Notes under the pieces: model-generated | Told to the model about the DNA's origin: nothing | Seen by the model: the letters and a program-made list of their open reading frames with translations, nothing else | Database searches by the model: none | Assembly (NCBI RefSeq): GCF_001999765.1 | Contig: NZ_KV908323.1 | Span: 128,585 to 192,584, forward strand | Length of the DNA stretch: 64,000 nt | Source of the DNA: Sinomonas mesophila | GTDB taxonomy: Bacteria > Actinomycetota > Actinomycetes > Actinomycetales > Micrococcaceae | Reading direction: 5' to 3' | Position numbers and translations under genes: made by a program | In this document: positions 1-8,236 of the stretch, piece after piece | Layout: every line of letters starts with the position of its first letter | Numbering within the stretch: position 1 is the stretch's first letter

Positions 1-279
1 GTTGAGGGCGCGCTTCGCCGCGAACGCGCCGTAGGCGGCGAGGAACGCGACGCCGGCCCAGCGGATCACGTCCAGGAGCCTCGGGGCGCCCTGCACCGCT
101 GCCCCGATTCCCGCGACGCCGGCAAAGATGAGCGCCGCGTCGCTCACCGCACACACGAGCACGACCGGCAGGATCCACTCGCGCCGGATGCCCTGGCGGA
201 GCACGAACGCGTTCTGCGCGCCGATCGCGACGATGAGGCCGAGGCTCGCCCCGAGGCCGGAGAAGAAGGAGAGGATCAC
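1..279 (-). CDS. lysE: LysE/ArgO-family amino acid exporter (partial, N-terminal part)
   Basis: The 93 visible codons read leftward from a GTG at 279 and run off the window edge, so the C-terminal half is missing. The product would be an inner-membrane exporter of basic amino acids such as lysine or arginine. The stretch IVAIGAQNAFVLRQG is the family hallmark and lies in the first membrane helix; a second hydrophobic helix follows (ILPVVLVCAVSDAALIF). In Corynebacterium lysE is divergent from its LysR-type activator lysG; here that regulator is found at 1503 but with another gene between. An AAGG lies immediately before the GTG, too close for an ordinary ribosome site, so the start is the likeliest rather than certain. 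Confidence 0.85.
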   Translation of the reverse strand, partial: MILSFFSGLGASLGLIVAIGAQNAFVLRQGIRREWILPVVLVCAVSDAALIFAGVAGIGAAVQGAPRLLDVIRWAGVAFLAAYGAFAAKRALN

Positions 280-299
280 CCTTCGACGGTAGGGTCCGG

Positions 300-366
300 T
301 CTGATGAAGATCAACTAACGATTTCTGGATCAACATTAGCATCTCTTCATAGCTTCAGACTGTGTG
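300..366. promoter_or_regulatory. AT-rich divergent promoter region between lysE and the propeller gene
   Basis: This stretch is far richer in A and T than its surroundings and separates leftward lysE from the rightward propeller gene. TTGATC-like hexamers occur twice on the lower strand in front of lysE. ArgP/LysG regulators bind such regions through a T-N11-A dyad, but I could not single out one convincing dyad. Assignment as the lysE promoter is inference. Confidence 0.35.
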
Positions 367-431
367 CAGCTCCGCCCGAGGGGTACAAACTCGTCAGGGA
401 GAGGAACCCCTACGAGCGGAAGGCGGACCCC

Positions 432-1493
432 TTGGCCGACCAGAGAACCCTCATCGCGATCGCGTGCGCGGGAGCGGGCGCGGTCGACACGCTCGCCCTC
501 GACCGGGAGACCGGCGAGCTCGAGCCGCTCGCCCGCACCGGCGGCCTGGACGGCGTCGCGGCGCTCGCCTTCGGTCCCGACGGCACGCTGTACGCGGCGT
601 GCAACGCGGTGCGGCCGCACGTCGTCGACCTCGCCCTCGACGACGCCGGGCGGGCCGCCGAGGGCCCCTCGCGGGAGCTGCCGGCCTCGACGTGCTTCAT
701 CTCGCTCGCCCCGGGCGGGCGGGAGCTGTACAGCGCCTCCTACGGCCAAGGCCGGCTCGACCGCGTCCCCCTCCCGGGGGCGGACGGCGCCGTCGCGACC
801 TACGCGTCCGGGCGGAACACGCACTGCGCCGCCGCGAGCCCGGACGGCCGCTTCCTCTACGCGACGTCCCTCGGCGACGACCGGATCAGCTGGTTCCCCG
901 CGGGCGCCGTCGGACCGGGGAGCGTGAGAGGGGGAACGGCGGACGACGGCGTGCTGGAGCCCACCGGGCACGTCGCGGCCGAGCCCGGCTCCGGCCCCCG
1001 GTACCTGCGGCTCAACGCCGCGGGGGACCGCGCCTACGTCAACCACGAGCTCTCCGGCGACATCGCGGTGTATGCCCGCGAGCCGGAGGACGGCAGGCTC
1101 GAGCTGCTCCAGCGCGTCTCGGCCGTCGAGGGCCTCGGCCTCGTGCCCGGCCCCATCCGCTCGGCGGGCATCGTGGACCCGGGCCCCGGCGTCGTCTGGG
1201 CCGCTGACCTCCGGCTCACCCCGGACGGGCGCTTCCTCTACACGACCGAGCGCTCCACCGGCACGCTCGCGTCGTTCGCGATCCGCGGCGGCCTGCTCGA
1301 GTACCTCGGCCGGATCGACACGGAGACCCAGCCGTCCAGCGCCGCCGCCGACCCCTCGGGCCGTTTCCTGCTCGTGTGCGGCGAGGGCTCGGCGCACGTG
1401 ACCTCGTACCGGATCGGGAACGACGGCTCGCTCTCCGCCGTGTCCCGGGCCGCGACGAGCGCCGGGCCGCTGTGGATCGAGTGCCGCGCGTAG
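432..1493 (+). CDS. Lactonase-family seven-bladed beta-propeller protein
   Basis: The 353-residue product resembles the 6-phosphogluconolactonase (Pgl/YbhE) beta-propeller family. Blade motifs recur, for example GPDGTLYAACN, SPDGRFLYATS, TPDGRFLYTTE and DPSGRFLLVCG, giving the SPDG.. pattern at regular spacing. No signal peptide is seen, so it is probably cytosolic. The TTG start at 432 is preceded by a weak AAGGCGG. It ends 9 bp before the regulator at 1503 and the two are probably co-transcribed. The substrate is unknown: many family members are not phosphogluconolactonases. Its position between an exporter and that exporter's usual regulator is odd. Confidence 0.75.
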   Translation: MADQRTLIAIACAGAGAVDTLALDRETGELEPLARTGGLDGVAALAFGPDGTLYAACNAVRPHVVDLALDDAGRAAEGPSRELPASTCFISLAPGGRELYSASYGQGRLDRVPLPGADGAVATYASGRNTHCAAASPDGRFLYATSLGDDRISWFPAGAVGPGSVRGGTADDGVLEPTGHVAAEPGSGPRYLRLNAAGDRAYVNHELSGDIAVYAREPEDGRLELLQRVSAVEGLGLVPGPIRSAGIVDPGPGVVWAADLRLTPDGRFLYTTERSTGTLASFAIRGGLLEYLGRIDTETQPSSAAADPSGRFLLVCGEGSAHVTSYRIGNDGSLSAVSRAATSAGPLWIECRA

Positions 1494-1502
1494 CATCCCC
1501 TC

Positions 1503-2411
1503 ATGGACTTGGAGCAGCTGCGGGCGCTGGCCGCCGTCGTGGACCACGAGACGTTCGAGGCCGCCGCGCACGAGCTGCGCCTCACGCCCTCGGCCGTGAG
1601 CCAGCGGATCAAGGCGCTCGAGCGCAGCGTCGGCAGCGTCCTGGTCCGCCGGCTCAAGCCCGTCGTCCCGACGCCGGCGGGGGAGCGGCTCCTGCGCTCG
1701 GCCCGCCAGCTCCTGCTCATCGCCGACGAGGCGCTCCTCGCCCTGCGCTCCGAGGAGGTGCACGACGGCGCCGGGCCGGGGGCGGCGGGCGGCGTCGCCG
1801 AGCGGCTGCGGGTGCCGATCGTGGCCAACGCGGACTCGATCGCGACGTGGCTCCCGCCCGCGATCCGCGAAGTCGCGCTGGGAGGGCGCATCGCCGTCGA
1901 GCTTCTCCGCGACGACGAGCACGCGACCGCGGACCTGCTGCGCTCGGGCGACGCCGTCGGCGCCGTGACCGCCGACCCGCGCCCCGTGCAGGGCTGCCGC
2001 GTGCGCCCGCTGGGGACGATGGTCTACCGGGCGAAGGCCTCGGCGGAGTTCGTCGAGCGCTGGTTCCCCGGCGGCGCGACGCCCGAGGCGCTCGCAGCCG
2101 CGCCGGTCATGCAGTACGACCGCAAGGACTCCCACCAGCTCGCGCTCCTCGCGCGCGTGGCCCCGGACGCCGCGCCGCCGCAGCACTTCATCCCGGATTC
2201 GGTGCAGTACGTCGAGGCCGTGGGGGCGGGGCTCGGCTGGGGCATGGTGCCGGACCAGCAGGACCCGGGCGGGCTGCTCGTCGAACTCGACCCGGCCTGG
2301 ACCGAGGACCTCGAGCTCTACTGGCAGGCCTGGACCCTCGACTCCCCGGGCCTCGCAGAAGTCACGGACGCGGTGATCCGGGCGGCGCGGGTCCTCCGCC
2401 CGGGCCGCTGA
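1503..2411 (+). CDS. argP: LysR-type regulator of the ArgP/LysG (IciA) group
   Basis: The 302-residue product starts with MDLEQLRALAAVVDHETFE, then a winged helix with LTPSAVSQRIKALE (about residues 3-60), which is typical of the ArgP/LysG/IciA branch, followed by a periplasmic-binding-protein-like effector domain (about 90-295). Members sense lysine or arginine and switch on the LysE/ArgO exporter. The exporter is at the left edge of the window, so the pairing supports the call, although a propeller gene lies between them. The ATG at 1503 follows the propeller stop by 9 bp. lysG would be an equally fair symbol. Confidence 0.85.
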   Translation: MDLEQLRALAAVVDHETFEAAAHELRLTPSAVSQRIKALERSVGSVLVRRLKPVVPTPAGERLLRSARQLLLIADEALLALRSEEVHDGAGPGAAGGVAERLRVPIVANADSIATWLPPAIREVALGGRIAVELLRDDEHATADLLRSGDAVGAVTADPRPVQGCRVRPLGTMVYRAKASAEFVERWFPGGATPEALAAAPVMQYDRKDSHQLALLARVAPDAAPPQHFIPDSVQYVEAVGAGLGWGMVPDQQDPGGLLVELDPAWTEDLELYWQAWTLDSPGLAEVTDAVIRAARVLRPGR

Positions 2412-2432
2412 GCCGGGGGACGTGACCTGGGG

Positions 2433-3215
2433 TCAGCGGGGCGCGAGGACGGCGCAGTAGCCGGGGATCCGCACGGGGACGCCGGGCTCGGCCATCGGGA
2501 CGGCCTCGATGACGACGTCGCGCTCCTCGAGCAGGCGCCACTCGGAGTCCGGGAAGGCCCGCCTGAGCTCGGACGCCCCGAAGTGCCTGGGCGGGGGGAG
2601 CGTCTCGATGGCCGCCCTGAGGGGGCCGGGGATATGGTCGCCGGTGGCGCCGAGGTGCTCGATGTAGGCGAGGCCGGAGCCGCGGAAGTTAGTCTCCGTG
2701 AGAAGAACCCGGCCGCGCGTGCCGACGACGTCGTGGAGGGTCGCGGCGAGCCGGTGCTGGGCCTCTGGCTTGAGGATGTGGAAGAGGCCGCGGATGAAGA
2801 CGTTGGCCTCGCCGAGCCGTTCACGGAGCGCGGCCCCGGCGCCCGGGCCGAGGGCGTCGACGGCGTCGAACTCCGCGTTCGGCACCCCGGCCGACTCCCG
2901 GGCCGCCTGGTGCACCGCGCTCGCGGACAGGTCGACGCCGAGGGCGAGCGGGAACCGCTCGGCGAGCCAGCGCGTCCAGGTCCCGTTGCCGCAGCCCACG
3001 TCTACGACGGGCAGCCGGGTGTCGAGGTGCCGCAGGACGAGCTCCTCGTAGGGGCGGCCCTCGTCGTGCCGCCCGGAGTCCCACAGGATCTCCGCGTCTT
3101 CGGTGCCGACGGTGTTCCAGTAGCGCTCCCAGGCCTCGCCCGGGTTCCGCGGGGCATGCGAGGCAAGCCTCATGACCTTCGGCAGGAGCCGGATCCGGTT
3201 GGCAAGGCGTCGCAT
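2433..3215 (-). CDS. Class I SAM-dependent methyltransferase
   Basis: Starting at MRRLANRIRLLPK the product is 260 residues. Motif I of Rossmann-fold methyltransferases is clear (VVDVGCGNGTWTRWLAE, about residues 71-87), followed by the acidic end of strand 2 (LGVDLSASAV). The substrate cannot be told. An upstream in-frame start at 3269 would overlap the GGDEF-EAL gene, so the ATG at 3215, 10 bp after that gene's stop, is preferred. It is the last gene of a four-gene leftward operon devoted to c-di-GMP signalling. Whether it modifies a signalling protein or is merely co-transcribed is unknown. Confidence 0.75.
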   Translation of the reverse strand: MRRLANRIRLLPKVMRLASHAPRNPGEAWERYWNTVGTEDAEILWDSGRHDEGRPYEELVLRHLDTRLPVVDVGCGNGTWTRWLAERFPLALGVDLSASAVHQAARESAGVPNAEFDAVDALGPGAGAALRERLGEANVFIRGLFHILKPEAQHRLAATLHDVVGTRGRVLLTETNFRGSGLAYIEHLGATGDHIPGPLRAAIETLPPPRHFGASELRRAFPDSEWRLLEERDVVIEAVPMAEPGVPVRIPGYCAVLAPR

Positions 3216-3225
3216 GTCCTCAACA

Positions 3226-4758
3226 CTAGCCGCGGGCTGCGGAGAACCCCGCCAGCACCTCCAGGACACGCTCCGGCGGCACCGGACGGCTGAAGTAGAA
3301 GCCCTGGGCGTAGGGGCACCCCATGCCGCGCAGCAGCTCCGCCTGCCGGGCCGTCTCGACGCCCTCGACGACGGCGCTGAGGCCCGCGGAGGAGATGAGG
3401 TGCAGGATCGCCTCGACGAACTGCGCCTGGTCCGGGTCGGAGTCGATGGTGCTGATGAGCGACTGGTCCACCTTGACCGTCTGGGCCGGGAGGTCGCGCA
3501 GGTAGCTGATGGACGAGTATCCGGTGCCGAAGTCGTCGATCTGGAGGCTGACGCCGAGGTCGTTCAGCCGGCCGAGCATGCGCGCCTCCTCGCTTCCGCG
3601 CGTCATGAGCACGGTCTCCGTGATCTCGAGCACCAGGCGGCTCGGGTGGACGCCGTACGTCTTGAGGCACGAGCCGATGTCGCGGTCGAGGCCTGGGCGC
3701 CGCAGCTCGGTGGCGGAGAGGTTCACGTGCACGGTGAAGGCCGGGAGATCGGGGGCCTCGTCCACCCACGCCCCCATCTGGGCTATCGCCTGCTCGAGAA
3801 CCGAGCGGCCGAGGTCGACGATGAGGCCCAAATCCTCAGCGATGGGGATGAAGGACCCGGGCATGACGACGCCGCGCGTCGGGTGGTTCCAGCGCACGAG
3901 GGCCTCGACGCCGACGGCGTGGCCCGAACCGAGGTCGACGACGGGCTGGTAGACGAGCTCGAGCTCGTCCCTCTGCAGCGCGGTGCGCAGCTCCGCCGCC
4001 GTCTTGGCCCGCTCGGTGGTCGCGTCGAGCATGTCCGGCCTGAAAATCTGGATGGTGTTGCGCCCGCGCGACTTCGCCTCGTACATAGCGATGTCCGCGT
4101 CCCGGACGCGCTGCGGCCAGTCTGGCGGGCCCACGCTCACGCCCATGCTCGCCGTCGCCCGCACCGAGACGTCGCCCACGCTCACGTTCTCCTGGAGCGC
4201 GTCGAGCGCGCGCCGGGCGATCTGCACGGCCTCCTGCTCGGTGGTGTCCCGGATGAGGATCGCGAACTCGTCCCCGCCCAGGCGGGCGACGACGTCGCTG
4301 CCGCGGACGGCCGACTTCAGCCGCCGCGAGACCTCGACCAGGACCGTGTCGCCCGTGTCGTGGCCGAGGGTGTCGTTGATCTCCTTGAACGAGTCGAGGT
4401 CCACCATGATGACGGCGGTCTCGTGGGCCGCCCGGGTCGCGATGTTGCTCAGGATCGAGCGGTTGGGCAGCCCCGTGAGCACGTCGGTGACGGCCAGCTG
4501 CTCGAGTTCAGCCTGGGTCCGCAGGAGCATGGCCGTCCGCTCGTCGACCCGTTCCTCGAGCTCAATGTAGACGTAGTGGAGCTCCTCGGCGAGGAGGTTC
4601 ACTCCCGTGATGACGGCGTCGAGCTCGTCCCCGGCCTCCGAGGGCTCGACGCGCGCGCTCAGGTCCCCCGAGGCGAGGGTCAGGATCGCTTCGACGAGCT
4701 TCTGCAGGCGCGGATCGGAGAGGATGCCCCGCTCGTCGTCCGGCGGACTGGGGTCCAT
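3226..4758 (-). CDS. Bifunctional-looking GGDEF-EAL c-di-GMP enzyme
   Basis: This 510-residue cytosolic protein has a helical N-terminus (about 1-85, with coiled-coil character near ELEERVDERTAMLL), a GGDEF domain (about 86-245) and an EAL domain (about 255-500). The GGDEF domain keeps the metal- and GTP-binding residues (MVDLDSFKEINDTLGHDTGD and RLGGDEFAIL). The EAL domain keeps EALVRW, EITETVL, DDFGTGYSS and EGVET. Both synthesis and breakdown of c-di-GMP are therefore possible. No membrane segment is present, so input must come from partner proteins; the STAS-like protein encoded 3 bp upstream and the receiver protein before it are the obvious candidates. Confidence 0.92.
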   Translation of the reverse strand: MDPSPPDDERGILSDPRLQKLVEAILTLASGDLSARVEPSEAGDELDAVITGVNLLAEELHYVYIELEERVDERTAMLLRTQAELEQLAVTDVLTGLPNRSILSNIATRAAHETAVIMVDLDSFKEINDTLGHDTGDTVLVEVSRRLKSAVRGSDVVARLGGDEFAILIRDTTEQEAVQIARRALDALQENVSVGDVSVRATASMGVSVGPPDWPQRVRDADIAMYEAKSRGRNTIQIFRPDMLDATTERAKTAAELRTALQRDELELVYQPVVDLGSGHAVGVEALVRWNHPTRGVVMPGSFIPIAEDLGLIVDLGRSVLEQAIAQMGAWVDEAPDLPAFTVHVNLSATELRRPGLDRDIGSCLKTYGVHPSRLVLEITETVLMTRGSEEARMLGRLNDLGVSLQIDDFGTGYSSISYLRDLPAQTVKVDQSLISTIDSDPDQAQFVEAILHLISSAGLSAVVEGVETARQAELLRGMGCPYAQGFYFSRPVPPERVLEVLAGFSAARG

Positions 4759-4761
4759 AGG

Positions 4762-5187
4762 TCAGCTCAGGCCGCGACGCCGCATGTCCCCGGAGCCCGG
4801 GGTCCAGCCCTCGTCTGTGCTGTCGACAAGCCAGGCCATGGCCTCGGAGCGGGACGTGAAGAAGCGCGTGGGGCACGGGGGCGTGTGCAGGCCCAGGAAG
4901 AAGTTCGCGAGGAGGCGGTCCACGGGGCTCGAGCCGAGCAGGGCGATCCGGTTCGCGTCGCACGGGATGGAGAAGACGGCGCGGGCCTCCCGGGACGTCG
5001 CCTTCGTCGACGCCATGTCCACGAGCATGGGGTGCGGGGTGCCCTGGCAGAGCTCGTTGACCTTGGCCATGGCCGCCTTGGCGTCCGCGCCCTCCACGAC
5101 GATCCGCTCGTCCCACTGCAGATGCAGCAACCCGTCCGGTCGCAGCGTGAGCCGCCCCTTGCCGCCCGGGATCTCTACTGGTTCCAT
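4762..5187 (-). CDS. STAS/SpoIIAA-like small protein (DUF7793-like)
   Basis: The 141-residue product, starting MEPVEIPGGKGRLTLR, has the size and alternating strand/helix pattern of SpoIIAA-like STAS proteins: a strand pair (RLTLRPDGLLHLQW), then PMLVDMASTKATSREARAVF, where the segment after the third strand would carry the switch residue. The assignment is by pattern and is only moderate. It lies 7 bp after the receiver-GGDEF gene and 3 bp before the GGDEF-EAL gene, so all three are surely co-translated. A role as an adaptor between the receiver protein and the c-di-GMP enzyme is inference. Confidence 0.6.
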   Translation of the reverse strand: MEPVEIPGGKGRLTLRPDGLLHLQWDERIVVEGADAKAAMAKVNELCQGTPHPMLVDMASTKATSREARAVFSIPCDANRIALLGSSPVDRLLANFFLGLHTPPCPTRFFTSRSEAMAWLVDSTDEGWTPGSGDMRRRGLS

Positions 5188-5194
5188 GTGCGCC

Positions 5195-6133
5195 TCACCA
5201 TCCCTGCTTGACGGTCTCCTGGTCCGGTTCGGCGAGCACCACCGTGTTCGCCCCCTTGGACCGGGCCCGGGAGAGTGCTTGATCGGCTTCCTCGATGAGC
5301 CGCTCCGACGTGACGGGCCGCGCGGGGCTGTAGGTGGAGACGCCCACGCTGAGGGTGAGCACGCCTTCCGGATTGGCCTCGTGCTCGATGCCCAAGTCCT
5401 GCACCGTCTGCCGGATCCTGTCCATCGCCGCGAGGGCACCCGCCCACGCCTGGTGGGGGAGGACGACGGCGAACTCCGCGCCGCCGAACCGGTACAGCTG
5501 GTCGCTCTTCCGCACGGCCGCCGCGATGGCCGAGGCGACGACCCCCACGGACCGGTCCGCGGCCGCCTCGCCCTGCTGTTCCCTGTAGCCCGTGTAGCCG
5601 TCGATGCTGCACACGGCGACCGCGAAGCGTTCGCTGTAGCGCTGGCCGCGCTCGTGCATGCTCGCGAGGTCTTCGCTCAGGCGGAGCCTGTTGCTCAGCG
5701 CCGTGAGGGGGTCGGTCCTGGTCCGGTCGGAGAGCGCGGACCGGTAGCGGGCGAGCTCGGCCTGGAGCGTTGTGACCCGGTGCGCGACCATGAGCCGGCT
5801 GTGCAGGGCCGCGGGGTCGATGGGCTTCACGAGGTAGTCGTCCGCTCCCGCGCGCAGCCCGGCGAGCACGTCCTCGCTCGTGGTGGGGGAGACGAGGACC
5901 AGCAGGTAGGTGCGGCCGGCGGCGTCCTGCGCACGGATCCTGCGGCACAGCGCGAGTCCGTCGTGGCCGGGGAGCAGCAGGTCAGCCACCACCGCGTGCG
6001 GGGACCTTTCGAGGTAGAGCTCCCACGCGGCGTCCCCATCGGACGCCGCGATGCTTTCGTGGCCCGCCTTCCGCACCGCGGACTCGAGCGCCTCCCGGGA
6101 CTCCTGGTCCCCATCCGCCACGAGGACCCTCAT
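5195..6133 (-). CDS. Response regulator: receiver domain plus degenerate GGDEF domain
   Basis: Beginning at MRVLVADGDQE the 312-residue product has a receiver domain (about 1-118) with the acidic pocket (DGD), a phospho-acceptor Asp in VVADLLLPGHDG, the switch Ser (LVLVSPTT) and Lys (DDYLVKPID). A GGDEF-like domain follows (about 145-300), but the signature reads RFGGAEF, with the catalytic acidic residue replaced by Ala, and the usual DxDxFKxxND segment is SIDGYTGYREQQG. It is thus PleD-like in layout but probably not a cyclase. Longer starts as far up as 6256 lack support. It is the first gene of the operon; no partner kinase lies next to it. Confidence 0.85.
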   Translation of the reverse strand: MRVLVADGDQESREALESAVRKAGHESIAASDGDAAWELYLERSPHAVVADLLLPGHDGLALCRRIRAQDAAGRTYLLVLVSPTTSEDVLAGLRAGADDYLVKPIDPAALHSRLMVAHRVTTLQAELARYRSALSDRTRTDPLTALSNRLRLSEDLASMHERGQRYSERFAVAVCSIDGYTGYREQQGEAAADRSVGVVASAIAAAVRKSDQLYRFGGAEFAVVLPHQAWAGALAAMDRIRQTVQDLGIEHEANPEGVLTLSVGVSTYSPARPVTSERLIEEADQALSRARSKGANTVVLAEPDQETVKQGW

Positions 6134-6392
6134 GCCGAGCTCCCTGCGCCGATGTGTCCCATCTCTCCCCCTTGAGGCCAGCGGCGCGCTGCGCTGGCCC
6201 AACCCTGCTGTGCTGACCGATCCTCCCCGTGGGAGCCATTCTCGCGCTCGCACCACGGGTTCGCGCTAGGGATGAGGCAGGTTTACCACAGGATTGGCCG
6301 GGCATCCCAGAGGACATGACCCGTCAGCCGCCGTCGGCCGTGTTGCCTTCAGACCGCTCGAAGCCGGGCTTCTCGGTTGCCATCATGGAGCC
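6134..6392. promoter_or_regulatory. Divergent intergenic region, c-di-GMP operon / proline dehydrogenase
   Basis: This 259-bp stretch separates the leftward signalling operon from the rightward proline dehydrogenase gene and must carry both promoters. I saw no strong inverted repeat or clear -10/-35 pair and no small gene with a ribosome site. Confidence 0.3.
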
Positions 6393-7271
6393 ATGTCGAT
6401 TGATCGTTCGCTCCTGTTCCGCCTGGCCACCAGCACCCGATTCGAGCGAACCGTCAAGGCCGTGCCTCGAGGGCAGGACGCGGCCTGGCGGGCGGCGGCA
6501 CGCTATGTTGCCGGTACCGAGGCCGGCGACGCCGTCCGGGCGGCCCGGGAGCTGCACGCGCGGGGAATCGGCTGCAGCGTCGACCAGTTCGGCGAACAGG
6601 TCCATGACCCGGCCGTCGCGCGGCGGGTCGCCGACGACTATCGACGTCTGGCCGGTGACCTTGCCGGGCTCCCAGAGGATGTGTGGCTGTCGGTCGACCT
6701 GTCCCACCTTGGCCTCGACGTCGACCCGGCAGCCTGCGCCGACGATCTCGCCGTGATCGCCCAGGCGCTGCCGCCGGGCCGGCGGATCCAGGTCGGCGCC
6801 GAGGACCACGCGCGCGCCGACGCCGTGCTGACGTGCGTGCTCGACGTCGCCGGCAGAGGGTTGGCCGACCGTCTCGGTGCCACGGCACAGGCCAACCTCC
6901 GTCGCACCCCTGACGACGTGGGGCGCCTTCTGGACGCCGGTGTCCACCTCCGGCTCGTCAAGGGTGCCTATGTCGAGCCACCCGATCTGGCCTTGCCCTT
7001 CGGCGAGCCCACGGACATCGCCTTCCTGCGCTTGGCGCACAGGATCGCCGCGACGAACGTGCCCTTCGCCCTCGCCACCCATGACGGCGTGCTGCGCGAA
7101 GCGCTTCTGGCCGCGCTCGGCCCCGTGCCCATCGAGCAGGTGCTCGGGGTTCGGCCGGAGGTCCTCCACGACCTCACCGCCCGCGGCATACCGGTGCGCG
7201 TGTACGTGCCCTTCGGCGAGAACTGGTTCCGCTACTGGATGCGCCGCCTCGCAGAATCCCGAGGCAGGTGA
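6393..7271 (+). CDS. Proline dehydrogenase (monofunctional)
   Basis: The 292-residue product starts MSIDRSLLFRLATS. It carries the proline dehydrogenase barrel signatures LRLVKGAYVE (about 187-196) and RVYVPFGENWFRYWMRRLAE near the C-terminus, the latter holding the Arg pair that grips the substrate carboxylate. It would oxidise L-proline to pyrroline-5-carboxylate with FAD. The P5C dehydrogenase partner is not adjacent, unlike fused PutA proteins or the usual two-gene Gram-positive operons. An upstream in-frame start at 6294 would add 33 residues of poor quality. The next gene overlaps its stop codon, which suggests co-translation. Confidence 0.88.
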   Translation: MSIDRSLLFRLATSTRFERTVKAVPRGQDAAWRAAARYVAGTEAGDAVRAARELHARGIGCSVDQFGEQVHDPAVARRVADDYRRLAGDLAGLPEDVWLSVDLSHLGLDVDPAACADDLAVIAQALPPGRRIQVGAEDHARADAVLTCVLDVAGRGLADRLGATAQANLRRTPDDVGRLLDAGVHLRLVKGAYVEPPDLALPFGEPTDIAFLRLAHRIAATNVPFALATHDGVLREALLAALGPVPIEQVLGVRPEVLHDLTARGIPVRVYVPFGENWFRYWMRRLAESRGR

Positions 7272-7978
7272 ACATCCCCGCCGACAGGGCCTCCGGCCCG
7301 GCTCCCAAGCCGGATCAGCAGGTGCGGCAGCCGCCCGTGGACCTCGACGGCCTCGCCCGCCGGGCCGCCGCCCTCGTGCCCGGGGACGGCGGCCGCGCGA
7401 TCCTGGGCATCTGCGGCGCGCCCGGCGCCGGTAAGTCCACCCTCGCCGAGGAGATCCTCCGCCGCGTGCGCCAGGAGCACGGCGAGCATTGGGCCGCCCA
7501 TGTGCCCATGGACGGGTTCCACCTCGCGGACGTCCAGCTCGAGCGGCTCGGCTTCGCCGACCGCAAGGGCGCGCCGGAGACGTTCGACGCCGACGGGTAC
7601 GCCACGCTCCTGGCCCGCCTCGCGCGGGGCGGGGGCGGCGTCGTGTATGCGCCGGGGTTCGAGCGCGAGCTCGAGCAGCCCATCGCAGCGGCCATCGCCG
7701 TCCCGCCCGAGGCCCGCCTCGTCGTCACCGAGGGGAACTACCTGCTGTTCGAGGACGCGGCCTGGGCCGCGGCAAGGTCGTGGATGAGCGAGGTCTGGTA
7801 CGTGGACGCGGACCCCGCCCGCCGGGTCGAGCGGCTCATCCGCCGGCACGTCCAATTCGGCAAGTCGCCCGAACACGCCCGCGACTGGGTGCTCCGCTCC
7901 GACGAGGCCAACGCCAGGCTCGTCGAGGCGACCAGAGGCCGGGCGGACCTCGTGGTCACCTCATATCCCCTGGCATGA
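7268..7978 (+). CDS. Nucleoside/nucleotide kinase family P-loop protein (YggC-like)
   Basis: This 236-residue protein has a Walker A loop GAPGAGKST (about 59-67), the substrate-site segment VPMDGFHL, and the segment LVVTEGNYLLF followed by WYVDADPARRVERLIRRHV. These match the uridine kinase/pantothenate kinase-like YggC/fructokinase-type family annotated as nucleoside kinases. The phosphorylated substrate is not known. The GTG start lies inside the GTGA overlap with the proline dehydrogenase stop. No functional tie between the two genes is evident. Confidence 0.8.
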   Translation: MNIPADRASGPAPKPDQQVRQPPVDLDGLARRAAALVPGDGGRAILGICGAPGAGKSTLAEEILRRVRQEHGEHWAAHVPMDGFHLADVQLERLGFADRKGAPETFDADGYATLLARLARGGGGVVYAPGFERELEQPIAAAIAVPPEARLVVTEGNYLLFEDAAWAAARSWMSEVWYVDADPARRVERLIRRHVQFGKSPEHARDWVLRSDEANARLVEATRGRADLVVTSYPLA

Positions 7979-8015
7979 GTGGTCGCCGCGCGCTCCCATG
8001 GCGAGGTAGGTCGGT

Positions 8016-8228
8016 CTACGTGACCAGACCGTGCAGATCGACAGCAAAGAAGGCCACGAGTGGCCAGAGCACAATGGCCGCCAGTCCTTCCACAAAGTTG
8101 CCGGGTATGTTCCATGCGACCAGGTACCCGTGCGTGCTGGCGACCACTACCCCGATGGCCAGATACACCGCCCCGATGAGGCCTATGCCGCGTCTGCCCA
8201 TCGGGCGCCCGCCTATTCTGCGCATCAT
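8016..8228 (-). CDS. Small two-helix membrane protein of unknown function
   Basis: The 70-residue product has a basic N-terminus (MMRRIGGRPMGRRG) and two hydrophobic segments, IGLIGAVYLAIGVVVAS and VEGLAAIVLWPLVAFFAV, separated by a short polar loop. The layout is that of small actinobacterial membrane proteins of unknown role. It lies 8 bp after the SRPBCC gene on the same strand and is probably in its operon. I do not recognise a named family. Confidence 0.6.
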   Translation of the reverse strand: MMRRIGGRPMGRRGIGLIGAVYLAIGVVVASTHGYLVAWNIPGNFVEGLAAIVLWPLVAFFAVDLHGLVT

Positions 8229-8236
8229 CGCACGCC

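Noticed and set aside
3172-5211. A 679-codon open frame on the upper strand over the c-di-GMP operon.
   Set aside because: It is antisense to well-defined GGDEF-EAL and STAS-like genes and its translation is low-complexity Arg/Val/Asp-rich sequence, as expected in a high-GC genome.
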